Of a DNA stretch of 64,000 nucleotides, positions 8,578-16,877 are shown piece after piece. Location of the stretch: NCBI RefSeq assembly GCF_010015475.1, contig NZ_SSNI01000007.1, forward strand, positions 1 to 64,000. Direction: 5' to 3'. The translations under genes and the position numbers were made by a program. The stretch is from Pontibacter pamirensis (GTDB taxonomy: Bacteria > Bacteroidota > Bacteroidia > Cytophagales > Hymenobacteraceae). The notes under the pieces are model-generated. The model did not search any database. It had not been told where the DNA came from and worked only from the letters and a program-made list of their open reading frames with translations. Numbering within the stretch: the stretch's first letter is position 1; each line of letters starts with the position of its first letter.

Positions 8578-8608
8578 TTTGCCCTTGGCGGCAGATCGGT
8601 TAGCTTTG
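8578..8608 (+). promoter_or_regulatory. Bacteroidota promoter of yigZ
   Basis: A -33 TTTG (8578-8581) and an exact -7 TAnnTTTG box, TAGCTTTG (8601-8608), are separated by 19 bases, the textbook arrangement. The start codon follows 73 bases later, so the leader is about 65 nt. Confidence 0.75.
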
Positions 8609-8681
8609 TAGCGTAAACCTGCTGCTACATTCAGATGCTATTCGTTTAGCTTTCCGTCAGCATGGTGCTGGCTGTTTACCC

Positions 8682-9299
8682 ATGGAAGAAGACACCTACA
8701 GAACAATAGAAGCTCCCGCCGAAGGCCTTTACAAAGAGAAGGGCAGCAAGTTTATTTCCCTCGCGTACCCCGTGTACACCGAGGAGGAGGTAAAGGAGAC
8801 GATGGCAGAACTGAAGAAGCAGTATTATGATGCCCGCCACCATTGCTTTGCCTATTGCCTGGGAGCCGACAAAGGCCGCTTCCGTGCCAACGATGACGGG
8901 GAGCCCAACCATTCTGCTGGAGATCCCATATTAGGCCAGATTCGCTCTGCCGACCTCAGTAATGTTCTCATCGTGGTGATTCGTTACTTTGGGGGCACAA
9001 AATTAGGTGTGGGTGGTTTGATAAACGCTTACAAAACAGCCGCCGCCGCTGCACTGGAGCGTGCCACCATCGTAGAAAAGCATGAGACAGTACTGCTGCA
9101 GGTACATTATGCTTACCCGCAGATGAATGACGTGATGAGCCTCGTGAAAGAGTATGACCTGAACGTGCGGGACCAGCAATTCGAACTGGATTGCCGCCTG
9201 ACACTGGAAGTGCGCAAAAAGCTGCAGGGGGAAATCATAATAAAACTCAAAGATACGGAAGGCGTTGAAGTATCCATATTAAGCGAAACTCCCCACTAA
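8682..9299 (+). CDS. YigZ/IMPACT family protein
   Basis: A 205-residue protein of the YigZ (UPF0029/IMPACT) family. The N-terminal domain carries the family signature: GSKFISLAYPV, DARHHCFAY, then ANDDGEPNHSAGDPIL and VIRYFGGTKLGVGGLI. The usual signature has GTAG where this protein has HSAG. The C-terminal domain (about 130-200) is the DUF1949-type ferredoxin-like half. The molecular role is not settled; IMPACT in eukaryotes regulates translation under stress. It is expressed from its own promoter (8578-8608) and is probably cotranscribed with corA 39 bases downstream. Its stop codon begins a short repeat (9296-9326). Confidence 0.9.
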   Translation: MEEDTYRTIEAPAEGLYKEKGSKFISLAYPVYTEEEVKETMAELKKQYYDARHHCFAYCLGADKGRFRANDDGEPNHSAGDPILGQIRSADLSNVLIVVIRYFGGTKLGVGGLINAYKTAAAAALERATIVEKHETVLLQVHYAYPQMNDVMSLVKEYDLNVRDQQFELDCRLTLEVRKKLQGEIIIKLKDTEGVEVSILSETPH

Positions 9300-9326
9300 C
9301 TCTTTAACTTTCTAACTCTATAACTC
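9296..9326. repeat. Copy of the TAACTTTCTAACT tail repeat
   Basis: A pyrimidine-rich unit beginning at the yigZ stop codon shares 22 identical bases (CTAACTCTTTAACTTTCTAACT is cut here as CTAACTCTTTAAC plus TTTCTAACT) with 50001-50022, next to hslU. Related units flank the element at 18124-18330. It fills most of the yigZ-corA spacer. Confidence 0.7.
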
Positions 9327-9338
9327 CCCATCTCATAC

Positions 9339-10469
9339 ATGGCCAAACGTAAGCATCGCCGCCCCCGGAATAAGATATTAGAGCGTAAGGTTGGTTTAAG
9401 GCCAGGCTCGTTTAGTGTACCCACTGAATCTTTTGCCCCGCGTTTTTTCCTTATTTCATTCAGTGAAAGCTTTTTTGAGGAACTGGAGTTGAAAACGTAC
9501 CCCGAGCTACTGCAGCGTGTAACCTCTAGGCCTGATGCCCGCCACTGGATCGACATACGGGGCTACGGCGATCAGGTAATGCTGGAGCAGTTGTCGCTTG
9601 ACTTCGGTCTACACCCGCTGCAGATGGAAGACGTGATTAACGACTACCAGCGGCCAAAGGTAGAGGAGTTTGATGAGAACAGGCTGTTTATCATTTCCCG
9701 CATGCTGCGCTGGTCACCGGAGTCCAAATCGCTGGATGATGTGCAGCTGTCGCTGTTTACGGGGCCAAACTATGTTATCAGCCTGCAAAGCGACTACGCC
9801 GACTGCCTCGATCCGCTTCGGGAACGTATCCGGGTGGGCAAAGGCGTTATCCGGCAGCGGCCTACCATGTACATGGCCTATGCGATGATGGACGTGGTAC
9901 TGGATTACTACTTTCCGGTTATGGCAGAAATGGGCGAGTACATAGAGGACCTGGAGCAGCAGGTGCTTTTAACCCCTTCCAAGGATAACCTGACACTGAT
10001 ACTCGATCTGAAAAGTGAGCTTGTAAAACTGCGCCGAATTACGTGGCCGGAACGTGATAAGGTAACGGAGATGCTCCGGATGGATGAGGATGTTATACCT
10101 GAAAGCCTGAAAGCCTACTTCCGGGATGCCTACGACCATGTTATTCAGCTTATTGACCTGGTAGATAATCACAAGGAAATGACTTCCAGTTTAGTGGATC
10201 TCCATATGGCTACAGTAAGCAACCGCATGAATGACATCATGAAAGTGCTCACCATCATCTCCACTATCTTTATCCCACTCAGCTTTATAGTAGGCTTGTA
10301 TGGGATGAACTTTGCCCGCGAAAATCCAGAAACAGGCCGGGTATATTCTTTTAGCATGCCAGAACTGTATCAGCCTTATTCTTACCCAATCCTGCTGCTG
10401 CTAATGTCATTCCTGATCCTGCTTCAGCTTTACTTCTTCTACCGCAAAGGTTGGTTCAGAAGCTTTTAG
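9339..10469 (+). CDS. corA: CorA family magnesium/cobalt transporter
   Basis: A 376-residue CorA channel subunit. The long N-terminal cytoplasmic domain (1-310) is followed by the two C-terminal membrane helices. The diagnostic GMN motif is at 322-324, at the end of the first helix (FIVGLYGMNF), and the second helix is PILLLLMSFLILLQLYFF near the C-terminus, ending in a basic cytoplasmic tail. CorA pentamers import Mg2+ (and Co2+) across the inner membrane. The very basic N-terminus (MAKRKHRRPRNK) is common in Bacteroidota versions. No Mg-responsive leader is recognisable in the short spacer to yigZ, so it probably shares that promoter. Confidence 0.95.
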   Translation: MAKRKHRRPRNKILERKVGLRPGSFSVPTESFAPRFFLISFSESFFEELELKTYPELLQRVTSRPDARHWIDIRGYGDQVMLEQLSLDFGLHPLQMEDVINDYQRPKVEEFDENRLFIISRMLRWSPESKSLDDVQLSLFTGPNYVISLQSDYADCLDPLRERIRVGKGVIRQRPTMYMAYAMMDVVLDYYFPVMAEMGEYIEDLEQQVLLTPSKDNLTLILDLKSELVKLRRITWPERDKVTEMLRMDEDVIPESLKAYFRDAYDHVIQLIDLVDNHKEMTSSLVDLHMATVSNRMNDIMKVLTIISTIFIPLSFIVGLYGMNFARENPETGRVYSFSMPELYQPYSYPILLLLMSFLILLQLYFFYRKGWFRSF

Positions 10470-10618
10470 GGACAAAGGATGACTGGAAAAGGAAGAAAAA
10501 CTGTTAGGTAAAAGACAAGAATATTCAGGACAACTGGACAAAGGACAAAAGATGAAAGATTATGCGTAGCACGAGAACTTCATAGAGGCGCAACATTTTA
10601 AGCCTTCATAATGAACTG

Positions 10619-10658
10619 AAACAGCAGGGGCAGCCAATAGTAGCTCCCTATGCTGTTT
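10619..10658. terminator. Imperfect terminator hairpin between convergent genes
   Basis: The arms AAACAGCA (10619-10626) and TGCTGTTT (10651-10658) enclose further partial pairing (GGGGCAGC with GCTCCC). It lies in the 237-bp convergent gap after corA. The same gap has ACAAAGGACAAAAG-like words at 10530-10545 and in inverted form at 10671-10685, which may add a second weak fold. Confidence 0.55.
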
Positions 10659-10706
10659 TGAATAAGAGTCCTTTGTCTTTTGTCGAAAAGGATTTTGTCC
10701 TAAAAA

Positions 10707-13433
10707 TCAATCCGGTAGCCTGAAATCAATCTGCTTTAACTCGCGGCGGAAGACTTTGTAAAGGGTATAGCTATTGGATGCCTCATTAAAATAGATGGTC
10801 ACCGGCTGGGTGCTTTCAAAGGTGCGGTTCCCGATGAGGTTCCCGCGGCTGTCGTAGAGGTAGGTTTTCTGAGGCCCGGTCTCGGTTACGGCGAATATAC
10901 TGTTGTCGCCCCCGAAGTGGAAGTACTGCACAATTTTAGATGCCGAGGTAACGTAGCGTTTTGAAAACAACTCGTTCAGATCCTGGTCGAACAACGTTAC
11001 CTGCCCCTGCTCCTGCCGCACAATCACAAAAGACTTGCCGCTGCTGCTCTCCTGCACCATGCTAAACAGGGCGCGTTTGCTTGGCCGTGGCAGTTGCTCC
11101 CGCTGCAGTACCCTGCCCTGCAGGTTAAATGTAACCACGCTGCCATATCGTGTCACTGCCTTCACCTCTGTGCGTCTTAAATCGGCACCGATGTTAGCCA
11201 CCGCTCCGGCAGTAACAGGAGCATTCAGGTTGATAGGGAAGCCGGGGTAGGTATCGCCCTGCCGGTTGAGGGCGTAGATATAGCCATTCTCCAGCACTAC
11301 CAGGATTACGTCGCGGCTGCCTACACGCAGGTGCTGCGGCTCAGCAGCCAGCCTGTAATCCATGCGGCGGGGTTGCCAGCCTGGCAGAGGCGCTCCACGC
11401 ATATCATACATATACAGGTTGCCCATATCGTCGTCCACTAGCAAGCGGTAATCTTTGTCATTTTCATAATCGAAAACAGCCAGGTGCTGTATGTTTAGTG
11501 TATCACCTAGATTAAAAGGGAAGTTTTCAAGCTCCTGCCCCTGGTTATCGATGGCGTGAATGCGGTTGGCTGTGGCAAAAAGGTACCGCAGTATATTTTC
11601 CTGTCCATAAGGAATCTGCTGAATGCTTCCTCTTATGGAAGTTCCCAGTGAGTCAGCCCAGCCGCGCCTGCCATTGGCGGTGATGTTGATGAGCACATTC
11701 GCAGAGTCCTGCACTGCCACCTCCCGGCTGCGGTCCACTGGGTTCTGAATAGGGTAAGGGCGGCTTTCAAGGCGGGTATCAAACTCCAGCACCTGCTCCG
11801 CTGCAAAAACATCCTGCCCGGCACTGCTGTTGCTGCGGTCTGGCCTGCGGATGACAAGGCTGGTATAATACTGCCCCTCCTCCACTTTAGAAAATTGCAG
11901 GCTCACCTGACTGAAGCGCCTGACCAAAGCGGCGTTCTGCAGCAGGTTGTCCCGCTCCTCCTCCTCCGCATACCGGTTCAGGATGTACCAGGCATTCACG
12001 GTGTTCAGGTACAGGCTAAAATTAGCTTCCTGCAGGGTCTCCTCCAGAAAAGCTTTCTGCACCGCTGATTTGCTCCACACATTCTCCTCTGAAATATCGT
12101 CCAGCAAGGCCCGAAGCGTGGCCACACTCTCTGACACGATGAGATAGTCATCTACCAGCACTACATAACTCTGCTCAAAGCCTTCAAACGCACGCCCTAA
12201 AAGCAGGGCAGGCAGTTCCGCAACGGGCAGTAGTTGGATAGTATAGTTGCCATACTGCTCCCTTGAAGCTTTTTGATTTGTTGCAGCTGTTACCTGGCTG
12301 CTCAAACTTACCAGGAGACTTTCTGTAATGGCAGGGTCTGCCAGATGCACGTAGGCAACTTTCTCTGGTTCGGCATTGATGCTGTTCGTCTCAAGGTAAG
12401 CCAATGCTGCCTCCAGATTAAAAGACCCGGCAAGACTATCTATGGCGGTGGCATAAACGGCTCCGTTTCGCTGCTGGGGCAACCGCATGCGCTCCACTTC
12501 TTCTAAGCCAAAATGCAATAAAACGGCTGTGCGGCCTGTCAGGTATGCTTTTACGCCGAAAGGCTGCGGCTTTTGTGGCTGCATTACCTGGTGCAGCGAA
12601 CCCTTAAGTGTTTCAGGAACCGAAAAGCCATTGAGAAAAATCTTGTCGCGCTCCAGTTTCAGCTGCAGCATGGCGTTTTCGCAAAGGGAAGACAGGTAAC
12701 GCACTTCCGGCATCACTTCATCATTCAGGAAAAGCCCCAGGAATTCGGGCATAACCCTGTAATTCACAAAAACATTGGCGTATACCTCCGGTTGGTTAAG
12801 GTAGTTGGTGTTCCTGTAGTTTTCTACAATGGAGGCAGACTGCGTGCGGTTAATGCGGCGCACAATCTCCTCTATCAATACAGGCGAAGGACTCAGCACA
12901 ATGTTATTGCGATAAGTAACGAATGTAAAGCCGGAGCCAAGACGGGTATTCGTAATATCGGTTAGGAGCATGCCTCCGTAGTCGCGGGTACTTTCCTCAA
13001 AAAGCTCACTTTTGGTGATATTTTCGGTGAGAGTGCGAAGAAAGCGGTGCTCTCCTACAGAAGTCACCGGCACATAGTACACAAATCCCACTTCAGACTG
13101 CTCCACCACATGGATGGAGGTGAGGATGTTCTTTTCGTTAAGGAAACGGGAGAGGCGCTCGCTACCCGGTGACACGCTGTCAATAGAGGCGAAGTTCTCT
13201 TCGAAGCGCTGCGCAAAGGGCAGCACCGAAAAACTCTCCCAAAGCTCTGTTTCGCGCAGGTGTTCGACAAGGGCTTCATGGTTGTTTGTTTCTATCACCA
13301 GTGCAGCACTCTCCGGCACCAGTGTCCACAGGTCAACCTGCTCCCTGGATTCAGTCCACCGGTTAAAACCGTAGTAGAGCAGCGAGGCAAGTATAACAAA
13401 ACCAACAAAGAAGAATACGATGTATTTTGACAT
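10707..13433 (-). CDS. Large membrane-anchored protein, DUF3352-like plus beta-propeller
   Basis: A 908-residue protein starting at MSKYIVFFFVGF. One N-terminal membrane helix (about 4-22) anchors it and the rest is probably periplasmic. Residues about 30-560 resemble DUF3352-type proteins: alternating strands and helices with the opening VPESAALVIETNN. Residues about 590-900 contain repeated blade-like segments (YLFATANRIHAIDNQGQ, DDDMGNLYMYDMRGAPLPGW, VLENGYIYALNRQGDTYPGFP) typical of PQQ/WD-type beta-propellers. The function is unknown. The frame is open 45 codons further upstream, but the start at 13433 is preferred because a TAnnTTTG box (13452-13459) lies 18 bases before it. It is divergent from a universal stress gene. 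Confidence 0.8.
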   Translation of the reverse strand: MSKYIVFFFVGFVILASLLYYGFNRWTESREQVDLWTLVPESAALVIETNNHEALVEHLRETELWESFSVLPFAQRFEENFASIDSVSPGSERLSRFLNEKNILTSIHVVEQSEVGFVYYVPVTSVGEHRFLRTLTENITKSELFEESTRDYGGMLLTDITNTRLGSGFTFVTYRNNIVLSPSPVLIEEIVRRINRTQSASIVENYRNTNYLNQPEVYANVFVNYRVMPEFLGLFLNDEVMPEVRYLSSLCENAMLQLKLERDKIFLNGFSVPETLKGSLHQVMQPQKPQPFGVKAYLTGRTAVLLHFGLEEVERMRLPQQRNGAVYATAIDSLAGSFNLEAALAYLETNSINAEPEKVAYVHLADPAITESLLVSLSSQVTAATNQKASREQYGNYTIQLLPVAELPALLLGRAFEGFEQSYVVLVDDYLIVSESVATLRALLDDISEENVWSKSAVQKAFLEETLQEANFSLYLNTVNAWYILNRYAEEEERDNLLQNAALVRRFSQVSLQFSKVEEGQYYTSLVIRRPDRSNSSAGQDVFAAEQVLEFDTRLESRPYPIQNPVDRSREVAVQDSANVLINITANGRRGWADSLGTSIRGSIQQIPYGQENILRYLFATANRIHAIDNQGQELENFPFNLGDTLNIQHLAVFDYENDKDYRLLVDDDMGNLYMYDMRGAPLPGWQPRRMDYRLAAEPQHLRVGSRDVILVVLENGYIYALNRQGDTYPGFPINLNAPVTAGAVANIGADLRRTEVKAVTRYGSVVTFNLQGRVLQREQLPRPSKRALFSMVQESSSGKSFVIVRQEQGQVTLFDQDLNELFSKRYVTSASKIVQYFHFGGDNSIFAVTETGPQKTYLYDSRGNLIGNRTFESTQPVTIYFNEASNSYTLYKVFRRELKQIDFRLPD

Positions 13434-13451
13434 GACAGGTGTTCTCGAAAA

Positions 13452-13459
13452 CAAAACTA
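13452..13459 (-). promoter_or_regulatory. -7 box supporting the start at 13433
   Basis: On the minus strand this reads TAGTTTTG, matching TAnnTTTG, 18 bases upstream of the ATG at 13433. A longer form of the protein would have to start upstream of this box. Confidence 0.55.
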
Positions 13460-13601
13460 GCTTTTTTTTCTCACTTATCAGGTTGGTGGCTGCCAGTCCG
13501 GAACAACAAATACTGTTTACTTGAAGGGTATGCTGACAGAAACAGCAACTTAACGCGACCGCTGCCACGTATATAAAACCCTAACCCTTAACACAGTTGC
13601 C

Positions 13602-14483
13602 ATGTTCAGAATCCTTGTTCCCGTCGACTTCGAAGACAGCACTTACAAAGCCTGTCAGTATGCACTGGATCTTGCATCGGCAGCACCAGAGTCAGAAATC
13701 CTGCTCCTGCACTGCTTTAAAGATTACCTGGTTTCTCCCTGGCAAGTACCGGAAGAAGAAGACAGGGAAGAGCTTACTCCTACAGAAAAAGTGACCGAGC
13801 GTGTGATTAACCGGAATGAGAGGGAGGAGCAACGCATGCTGGAGGGACTGCGCCAGGAGTTGCAAAGCAAAACCGGCAGCCGGCAGGTACACCTGAGAAC
13901 CTCCTTTATGGAGGGCTCTCCGGACGACGTGATTCCGGAAGAGAGCAGGCGCTTCAAACCAAACCTGATCATTATGGGTACTCAGGGAGAAAGCGGCCTT
14001 TCCGGCTCCATCTTCGGCACGATTACCACCAAAATGGTAGACGATGTGAAAGTGCCGGTGCTGGCGGTGCCACAACATTCCCAAAGCCATGACTTAAAGC
14101 GTGTATTGTATGCCACTGATTTTGACGAAGCGGACCCGCAGGCAATCATAACTTTACAGCAGTTGTTACAGCCTTTTAACCCACACATACTTTGCCTCCA
14201 TTTTACTCCGGGAGCTGCTATGCAGGAAGACAGGGACAAACTAACACAGTTGCAGGCGAAGCTGGAGCGCGAGATACAGACTGAAAACATCCGCTTCCTG
14301 CTGCTGGAGGGACAGGACGTAGCAGATAACCTCCAGCATTTCGTAGAAAAAGAGCAGGTGGATCTGCTTGCCGTTACAAACCGCAAGCGCTCACTGTTGG
14401 AAGGCCTCTTTGACACCAGCCTGACAAAAAAGCTGGTAAAAAAACTGGATGTACCGCTGCTGGTTTTCCACAGCAAAGAATAA
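13602..14483 (+). CDS. Tandem universal stress protein (two UspA domains)
   Basis: A 293-residue cytoplasmic protein of two UspA domains. Domain 1 (1-150) keeps the ATP-binding pattern G-2x-G-9x-G-T: G126, G129, G139, T140 in GTQGESGLSGSIFGT. Domain 2 (about 158-291) keeps the fold (LKRVLYATDFDEAD, LLAVTNRKRSLLEG) but has lost the glycine pattern, so only the first half is likely to bind ATP. Tandem Usp proteins of this kind respond to starvation or oxidative stress in other bacteria. The partner or signal here is unknown. It is divergent from the DUF3352-like gene and convergent, with a gap of only 12 bases, to the ATP-grasp gene. Confidence 0.93.
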   Translation: MFRILVPVDFEDSTYKACQYALDLASAAPESEILLLHCFKDYLVSPWQVPEEEDREELTPTEKVTERVINRNEREEQRMLEGLRQELQSKTGSRQVHLRTSFMEGSPDDVIPEESRRFKPNLIIMGTQGESGLSGSIFGTITTKMVDDVKVPVLAVPQHSQSHDLKRVLYATDFDEADPQAIITLQQLLQPFNPHILCLHFTPGAAMQEDRDKLTQLQAKLEREIQTENIRFLLLEGQDVADNLQHFVEKEQVDLLAVTNRKRSLLEGLFDTSLTKKLVKKLDVPLLVFHSKE

Positions 14484-14495
14484 GCTGCTTTCTTC

Positions 14496-15398
14496 CTAAG
14501 ACACCATGTTTGCAGCTTCCTGCAACTGCACCAGCAGGGCCTCACAGTAGCGCTCAAAAGCGCCTGCGCTCGTAGCCATAAACAGGAACGGCTCGATCAG
14601 CTCCAGCTCCATCAGAGCCAGTTCCCCGTTGTGCTCCACCCCATCCACGCGCGCATAAAGGCAGCCAGCTGCGTGTTTATCCACTATGCGCTGTGCCGCC
14701 TTCAGTAGGGCAGCCGGTGGCTCGGGCGTGTGCACAGTGCCCCCGTAAAAGTGTTGCACCCGGAAGTCACCGGCCTTAGCGGTTTTTAGTACAGTGTGGC
14801 TGTACTCGCCGTTAAAGAAAAGAAACGACCATTCTCCTTTTGTTTCAATTTCCTCTAAAAACGGCTGCGCCAGAAAACTTTCCTGCTGCAGCAATTCGTT
14901 TATCAATTCTGTTTTAGCCTCTGCCTCTTTTAAAGTCAGTGCAAATGTATTTTTGGCTCCCCCGCTTACAGCAGGCTTCACGATTATTTTTTCTGCACAG
15001 AAAACCTGAAACAGTTGGCCCGGCTCGAAGACATCTCCCTGCTCCAGCCACACAGTAGGCACCACGTTCACGCCCTGCTCCTGCAGGTCCAGCAGGTAGC
15101 GTTTGTCGGCATTCCAGCGCACAATCTTTACCGGGTTCAGCACACGCACCTGCAGCCTCTCCAGTGTATCCAGCCAGGCATAGAACGCATCAATTTTATC
15201 AAAATAGTCCCAGGGTGATTTCAGGACAATGAGGTCAAACTGGCTCCAGTCTACGGCAGGATCATCCCAAATCTGAAAAGAAATATTTAAGCCTTTTTCT
15301 TTTAACAAATCATACAGTTTGCTGTTCTCCTCATCAGAAATGCCACTGTAATTGCCGGTGTCTGTATATGTTATAAGCGCTATTTGCGGTGTATTCAT
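14496..15398 (-). CDS. ATP-grasp family protein, RimK/DcsG-like
   Basis: A 300-residue protein of the ATP-grasp superfamily, the group often annotated as RimK-like or cycloserine-biosynthesis DcsG-like. Visible marks are IALITYTDTG at the N-terminus, DLIVLKSPWDYFDK (about 55-68), IIVKPAVSGGAKNTF (about 138-152, the ATP-binding Lys and Gly-rich loop), and ARVDGVEHNGELALMELELIEP (about 249-270, the metal-binding acidic strand). Such enzymes join a carboxylate to an amine or thiol via an acyl phosphate. The substrate cannot be read from context, since the gene stands alone between a universal stress gene and a lipoprotein gene. Its own promoter box is at 15418-15425. Confidence 0.88.
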   Translation of the reverse strand: MNTPQIALITYTDTGNYSGISDEENSKLYDLLKEKGLNISFQIWDDPAVDWSQFDLIVLKSPWDYFDKIDAFYAWLDTLERLQVRVLNPVKIVRWNADKRYLLDLQEQGVNVVPTVWLEQGDVFEPGQLFQVFCAEKIIVKPAVSGGAKNTFALTLKEAEAKTELINELLQQESFLAQPFLEEIETKGEWSFLFFNGEYSHTVLKTAKAGDFRVQHFYGGTVHTPEPPAALLKAAQRIVDKHAAGCLYARVDGVEHNGELALMELELIEPFLFMATSAGAFERYCEALLVQLQEAANMVS

Positions 15399-15417
15399 TT
15401 TTGTATCATATTTGCCA

Positions 15418-15425
15418 CAAAATTA
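15418..15425 (-). promoter_or_regulatory. -7 box of the ATP-grasp gene
   Basis: On the minus strand this reads TAATTTTG, an exact TAnnTTTG match, 19 bases before the ATG at 15398. Confidence 0.55.
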
Positions 15426-15540
15426 TGCTTTATCCTAGGGCCAAACAACCAGCGGAGGCGTTTTAGCTATAACTTTTGAGCGGCTACATCTCGTATGTAA
15501 GTATAATTCTTACCTGCACCACTTTTATCCTTTTATTCAC

Positions 15541-16191
15541 ATGCTAATCCGCCGCTACAGCAGCCTCCGCTATACGCACAGCCTTTCTGTGCGCCTGATG
15601 TTGCTGTTGCTTTTTGTAAACACCTTTGCTGTAGCCTGCAGCTCCGACACAGCTACTGAAGAGGAGGATTATCTGGCTGAAGAGCGCAGCCGTACCGCTA
15701 TAACCGACACGGCTTCTGTCCGTCGCACACCTGCTGCGCCTGTCACAGTAAGTCTTTTGAGCAACCCTTTTGTAGCCAACCGTAGCCAAAGCAACAGCCT
15801 GAGCACTTACATAGAACGCATCGACGCTGACTTAACACTGGATGCGGATGCTATTGAAAACCGCCACAGGCGCGACGTAACCGATACTATTTTCACTATC
15901 CGGTTCGGCAACTCCATGATGGAATTCTACGCTCCAAGCCAGTCTGGTGAATTACTCCTGCAGGTGGCAGATATACAGAGCCCTGACATTACCCTACGCA
16001 ACAACCTGCGCGTGGGCATGAGTCAGGCAGAACTCCTTAACAGATTAAAGGCACAGGGCAAGGAATTGGACATTACTCAAAGCAACAACGAGATCATAGC
16101 CTCGAACCATGAAGGCGCTCCAATGTCCCTGCACTTCCACCTCAAAAACGGGAAGGTAAACCGCATCCGCTACGAGGGGTATGTAGACTAA
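15541..16191 (+). CDS. Putative lipoprotein of unknown function
   Basis: A 216-residue exported protein. The N-terminus is basic, then hydrophobic (LMLLLLFVNTFAVA), then a Cys at residue 33 (AVACSSD), a near match to a lipobox, so it is probably a lipoprotein. An acidic, low-complexity stretch follows (TATEEEDYLAEERS). The C-terminal region (about 110-216) has a beta-rich look, and the segment NNLRVGMSQAELLNRLKAQGKELDI resembles the IGMS.xEvL motif of BamE/SmpA-like folds. No function can be assigned. The gene is divergent from the ATP-grasp gene and is followed by dtd. Confidence 0.65.
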   Translation: MLIRRYSSLRYTHSLSVRLMLLLLFVNTFAVACSSDTATEEEDYLAEERSRTAITDTASVRRTPAAPVTVSLLSNPFVANRSQSNSLSTYIERIDADLTLDADAIENRHRRDVTDTIFTIRFGNSMMEFYAPSQSGELLLQVADIQSPDITLRNNLRVGMSQAELLNRLKAQGKELDITQSNNEIIASNHEGAPMSLHFHLKNGKVNRIRYEGYVD

Positions 16192-16229
16192 TTGTTAAAT
16201 TGCTTTATTGTTAAATTGTTGATTGTTGG
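16192..16229. repeat. TTGTTAAATTG-type low-complexity repeat
   Basis: The words ATTGTTAAATTG and TTGTTGATTGTTGGG follow the lipoprotein stop codon directly. The same words occur in reverse orientation at about 19077-19128, between comB and gcvT, so this is a second small repeat family in the window. Confidence 0.5.
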
Positions 16230-16295
16230 GTTCGTAGGAAATCTGATTCCTGCTGCTGATTACTCCTTTTCCGAATTTCCATATCACAAAATTTA

Positions 16296-16303
16296 TACCT
16301 TTG
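16296..16303 (+). promoter_or_regulatory. -7 box of dtd
   Basis: TACCTTTG matches TAnnTTTG exactly and lies 25 bases before the dtd start codon. No strong -33 element is visible. Confidence 0.55.
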
Positions 16304-16328
16304 CCCCTCAATGAATCTATAGTTAAGT

Positions 16329-16781
16329 ATGCGCATTGTAATACAGCGGGTAACGCAGGCTTCGGTCGTGATTGAGAATAAGGTGAAAGGTGAAATAGGG
16401 CATGGCCTGCTGCTGCTGGCGGGGTTTTACGATGACGATACGGAGGAAGACCTGAAGTGGATGGCGGGAAAAGTAGCGCAGCTACGCATTTTTGGGGATG
16501 CAGAAGGTAAAATGAACCTGAGTGTGCAGGACGTGCAGGGGGACCTACTTGTTATCAGTCAGTTTACGTTGTATGCCAGCACAAAAAAAGGCAATCGCCC
16601 CTCCTACATCAATGCTGCCCCCCCTACCCTGGCTGTTCCGCTGTACGAGCGCTTTGTAACGCTACTGGAGGCTAGCCTGGGGAAAAAAGTGCAAACCGGT
16701 GAGTTTGGTGCCGACATGAAAGTGTCGCTTCTGAACGATGGCCCTGTTACTATTACAATAGACACCCAAAACAAGGAATAG
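16329..16781 (+). CDS. dtd: D-aminoacyl-tRNA deacylase
   Basis: Dtd hydrolyses D-aminoacyl-tRNAs (and Gly-tRNA-Ala), protecting translation from wrong-chirality amino acids. The 150-residue length is typical. The signature N-terminus MRIVIQRVTQASVVI and both active-site motifs are present: SQFTLYAST (about 78-86) and the GxPxxxN-like region NRPSYINAAPP (about 90-100). The protein is cytoplasmic and acts as a dimer. It is transcribed from its own promoter box (16296-16303), with a beta-barrel gene downstream in the same direction. Confidence 0.95.
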   Translation: MRIVIQRVTQASVVIENKVKGEIGHGLLLLAGFYDDDTEEDLKWMAGKVAQLRIFGDAEGKMNLSVQDVQGDLLVISQFTLYASTKKGNRPSYINAAPPTLAVPLYERFVTLLEASLGKKVQTGEFGADMKVSLLNDGPVTITIDTQNKE

Positions 16782-16877
16782 CTAAAAAACAACCACCTAA
16801 AGGACAAACATATAGCGCAATTCTATATATTTAGGGGTCATTGCGAAATCAGTTTCATATTGCTTTACCTCCGAATT

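Noticed and set aside
13434..13568. 45-codon N-terminal extension of the DUF3352-like gene
   Set aside because: Cys-rich, unlike a signal sequence, and it contains a TAnnTTTG box close to the later ATG.
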